This document shows positions 62,422 to 64,000 of a stretch of DNA of 64,000 nt, in pieces. Below the pieces are notes generated by a model that saw only the letters and a list, made by a program, of their open reading frames with translations, had not been told where the DNA came from and did not search any database. This stretch comes from Fratercula arctica (lineage: Eukaryota > Chordata > Aves > Charadriiformes > Alcidae). Position 1 is the first letter of the stretch. Each line of letters opens with the position of its first letter. The stretch lies in NCBI GenBank assembly GCA_947846985.1, contig CANTUZ010000004.1:54537672-54601671 (forward strand), in the 5' to 3' direction. The translations under genes and the position numbers were made by a program.

Positions 62422-64000
62422 GTGAGCGGGGCCGGAGCGGGGCCCCGGGCCGGGGAGGGGGGGAGCCGCCGCCCCCGCTCGCCGGGCGAGCTGAGCCGAG
62501 CCGAGCCGTGCCGCAGAGCCCCCGGGGGCCGCCTTCACGGGGGAGTTTCGGCACGGAAGGTCGGGGAGGCGCGGACCCCTCCTCCCCGGCACAGTGATGC
62601 TATAGGAAGAGCCCGGCTGGCCCCTAAACTGTCTCACTACCCTCAGCTTAGTGGGGGCGGGCGGGGGGGAGAGGAGAGGGAGCGACCCCAGAAATCGTTT
62701 TCCTTTGTAAGTGATGGCGATGAGTTTTTTCTGTTTCCCTTCCTGCCGGTAAAACGCTGCCCATGCCGGGCGGGCTTGGAGGGCAGCCCCGGCGCCTCCC
62801 CCCTCCCCCCCACCCCCCCCCACCCCCCCGGAACAAAGCAGCCCCCGCTGCACTTCTGGGCTCGCCGGGCAAACTTCGCGGAGCCTGTCCCAGGCACGGA
62901 CCCCGGCTCTGCCCCGGCCCCGGCTCCCCCCCGGCTCGCCCCCTGCTCCCCATGTGCCTTCATTGTCTCCCCGGCAGGGAGCCCGTAAGGCGGGAGGATC
63001 AGCCCAAACCTTTGCCCGGGGGTTCCCCACCTCCGGGGCTGCAACCTGGGCTCATATTGTAGACTTAAGGAAAAAGTGAGGCCGGTGGTGGGGCTGGCTA
63101 GCCCCCGCCAGCAGTGCTTCTCCGTCTCACCCCTGTCTGTGGCATGCAGGCTGGAAGCAGAGCCGGGGGGCTGGCTCTCCTGTGAGCCGGGGCTGTCACT
63201 GATTTCCCCTTAGAAAGAAATGCGGCCTTGCAGTCATGTCCCTGTGTAGATGCACCCGTTCCCTTAGCACCCAGCCTGGAGGCTGCATGGCCTGTCCATG
63301 CTCTGCTCTTTCCACAGGCTAAACAGAGTTTCCGCTCTTTTCTCCCCGTCTTCAGTTTGAACATGAATGGGACACTGGTCCTCTCTGGTCTGGGGGCTGG
63401 GTGCAGGTGCCGCATGGCCTCCCGTGCAGCCTGGTGGGTGCCCGCTGTGGTGGGACACTGGTGCAAGCAGGCAGGGCTTGGTGGGACACTGTGTCTTGCA
63501 ATGGTGCCGCTTCACTGCAGTGACCTCAGGGTTGCCTTCAGAGGCTGCCAGCTGCAGTGCAGTCTTCCCTTTCCCAGCTCACCTGAACCCTTGTGTCTTT
63601 TCCATCAGGACCCTGGGGCAGTGGGAGGGCATGGCACACCCTGAACATCCCCCATCTTCTGATGCCTCCTCCCCATCTTCTCTGCTTCCTAGTTCGGTCT
63701 GGGACTCAGAGTAGTGAGCACATTGCACGCTACCTCCTCGTGTCTCATTGTGCTTCCAAAGTTGTCTGGCTCTGGATTGGACTAGGGGGGTTAGGAGGAG
63801 GAGGTTGGGGGTAAAGTAGGCAAGATCTGGCCACTGGCTTAGGAAGGTGTGCTTTAAGCAGCAGCCACGTGCCTGACCTCTGTGCAGCAGCATCCAGAGC
63901 TTTATGCAAGCTCCGAACGGTGATTCTGAGGGTTGTGTGTCAGGGATGTGGTGTGGGTGGGAAATACCTCATACCTATGTATGTGTCGCAGAGGTGGATG
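62422..64000 (+). other. CRMP1: CRMP1 intron 1, start
   Basis: Begins with the donor GTGAGC. The first 600 bp are still in the CpG island and GC-rich, then composition falls toward the local average. The exon's frame stays open across the donor to 62988, an effect of high GC. C-rich tracts occur at about 62799-62829. No second CRMP1 exon is visible before the window ends, and the short-isoform first exon was not found. Confidence 0.75.

Larger units (their letters stand above)
60655..62990. promoter_or_regulatory. CpG island covering CRMP1 promoter and first exon
   Basis: An abrupt change from AT-rich DNA to very GC-rich, CpG-dense sequence at about 60655, lasting to about 62990. It includes GC boxes (GGGGCGGGC at 60826-60834 and 60870-60878), a CCAATCA box (61670-61676) and a TTTATAC TATA-like element (61593-61599), then pyrimidine-rich 5' UTR-type sequence and the CRMP1 long-isoform exon. 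Long frames within it (for example 60335-61495 and 60939-61973) are arginine/proline/alanine-rich artefacts of high GC. The transcription start is not fixed by sequence; downstream of the CCAAT box, about 61.7-62.0 kb, is likely. Confidence 0.8.

Noticed and set aside
62101..63030. 309-codon minus-strand frame
   Set aside because: Antisense shadow of the CRMP1 exon and GC-rich intron start.
1..64000. CRISPR arrays, tRNA or rRNA genes, bacterial operons
   Set aside because: None seen. The sequence is vertebrate nuclear DNA, and short repeats found are slippage duplications or homopolymers.

Overview
The window looks like bird nuclear DNA (less likely another archosaur or a turtle). The clearest marks are several CR1 LINE copies on both strands, most ending in the reptile/bird CR1 3' motif related to ATTCTATGAT. 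The rest is AT-rich, repeat-poor DNA with rare, widely spaced, well-spliced exons and one CpG-island promoter.

Layout. (1) About 1-8.4 kb, plus strand: the 3' part of a protein-coding gene. Two exons are convincing, 6644-6886 (81 codons, phase 0/0) and 7994-8383 (130 codons ending in TAA). A weaker candidate exon lies at 1886-2125. From memory of gene order in vertebrates (JAKMIP1 - C4orf50 - CRMP1 - EVC), this is probably the C4orf50 orthologue, but I cannot recognise the protein itself. A long defective CR1 (about 4020-6430, minus strand) sits in the intron and ends only about 210 bp before the 6644 acceptor. (2) About 8.4-60.6 kb: roughly 52 kb with no convincing protein gene. It holds five further CR1 loci (about 11.99, 37.27, 46.60 and 50.15 kb, the last being one CR1 nested in another), homopolymer tracts and a few exon-like islands with good splice consensus but no confirmed frame (17.79, 24.81, 28.58 kb). 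(3) About 60.65-63.0 kb: a strong CpG island with GC boxes, a CCAAT box, a long polypyrimidine tract and two G-quadruplex-type motifs. It holds the first coding exon of the long isoform of CRMP1 (62050-62421, 124 codons, donor GTGAGC). (4) 62.4-64.0 kb: start of CRMP1 intron 1. The remaining CRMP1 exons lie beyond the window.

Both genes lie on the plus strand in tandem: the upstream gene ends near 8.4 kb (or, if a candidate alternative exon is real, near 18 kb) and CRMP1 starts near 61.7-62.0 kb. CRMP1 is a neuronal cytosolic phosphoprotein of the collapsin-response family. The roughly 52 kb desert upstream of its promoter is where distal neural enhancers would be expected, but none can be identified from sequence alone. 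I saw no tRNA, rRNA, CRISPR array, bacterial operon or complete virus. The items most worth following up are the overlapping cysteine-rich reading frame at the end of the 7994 exon, the candidate spliced exon at 17.79 kb that fits its phase, the nested antisense CR1 pair, and the G-quadruplex motif 20 nt upstream of the CRMP1 start codon.
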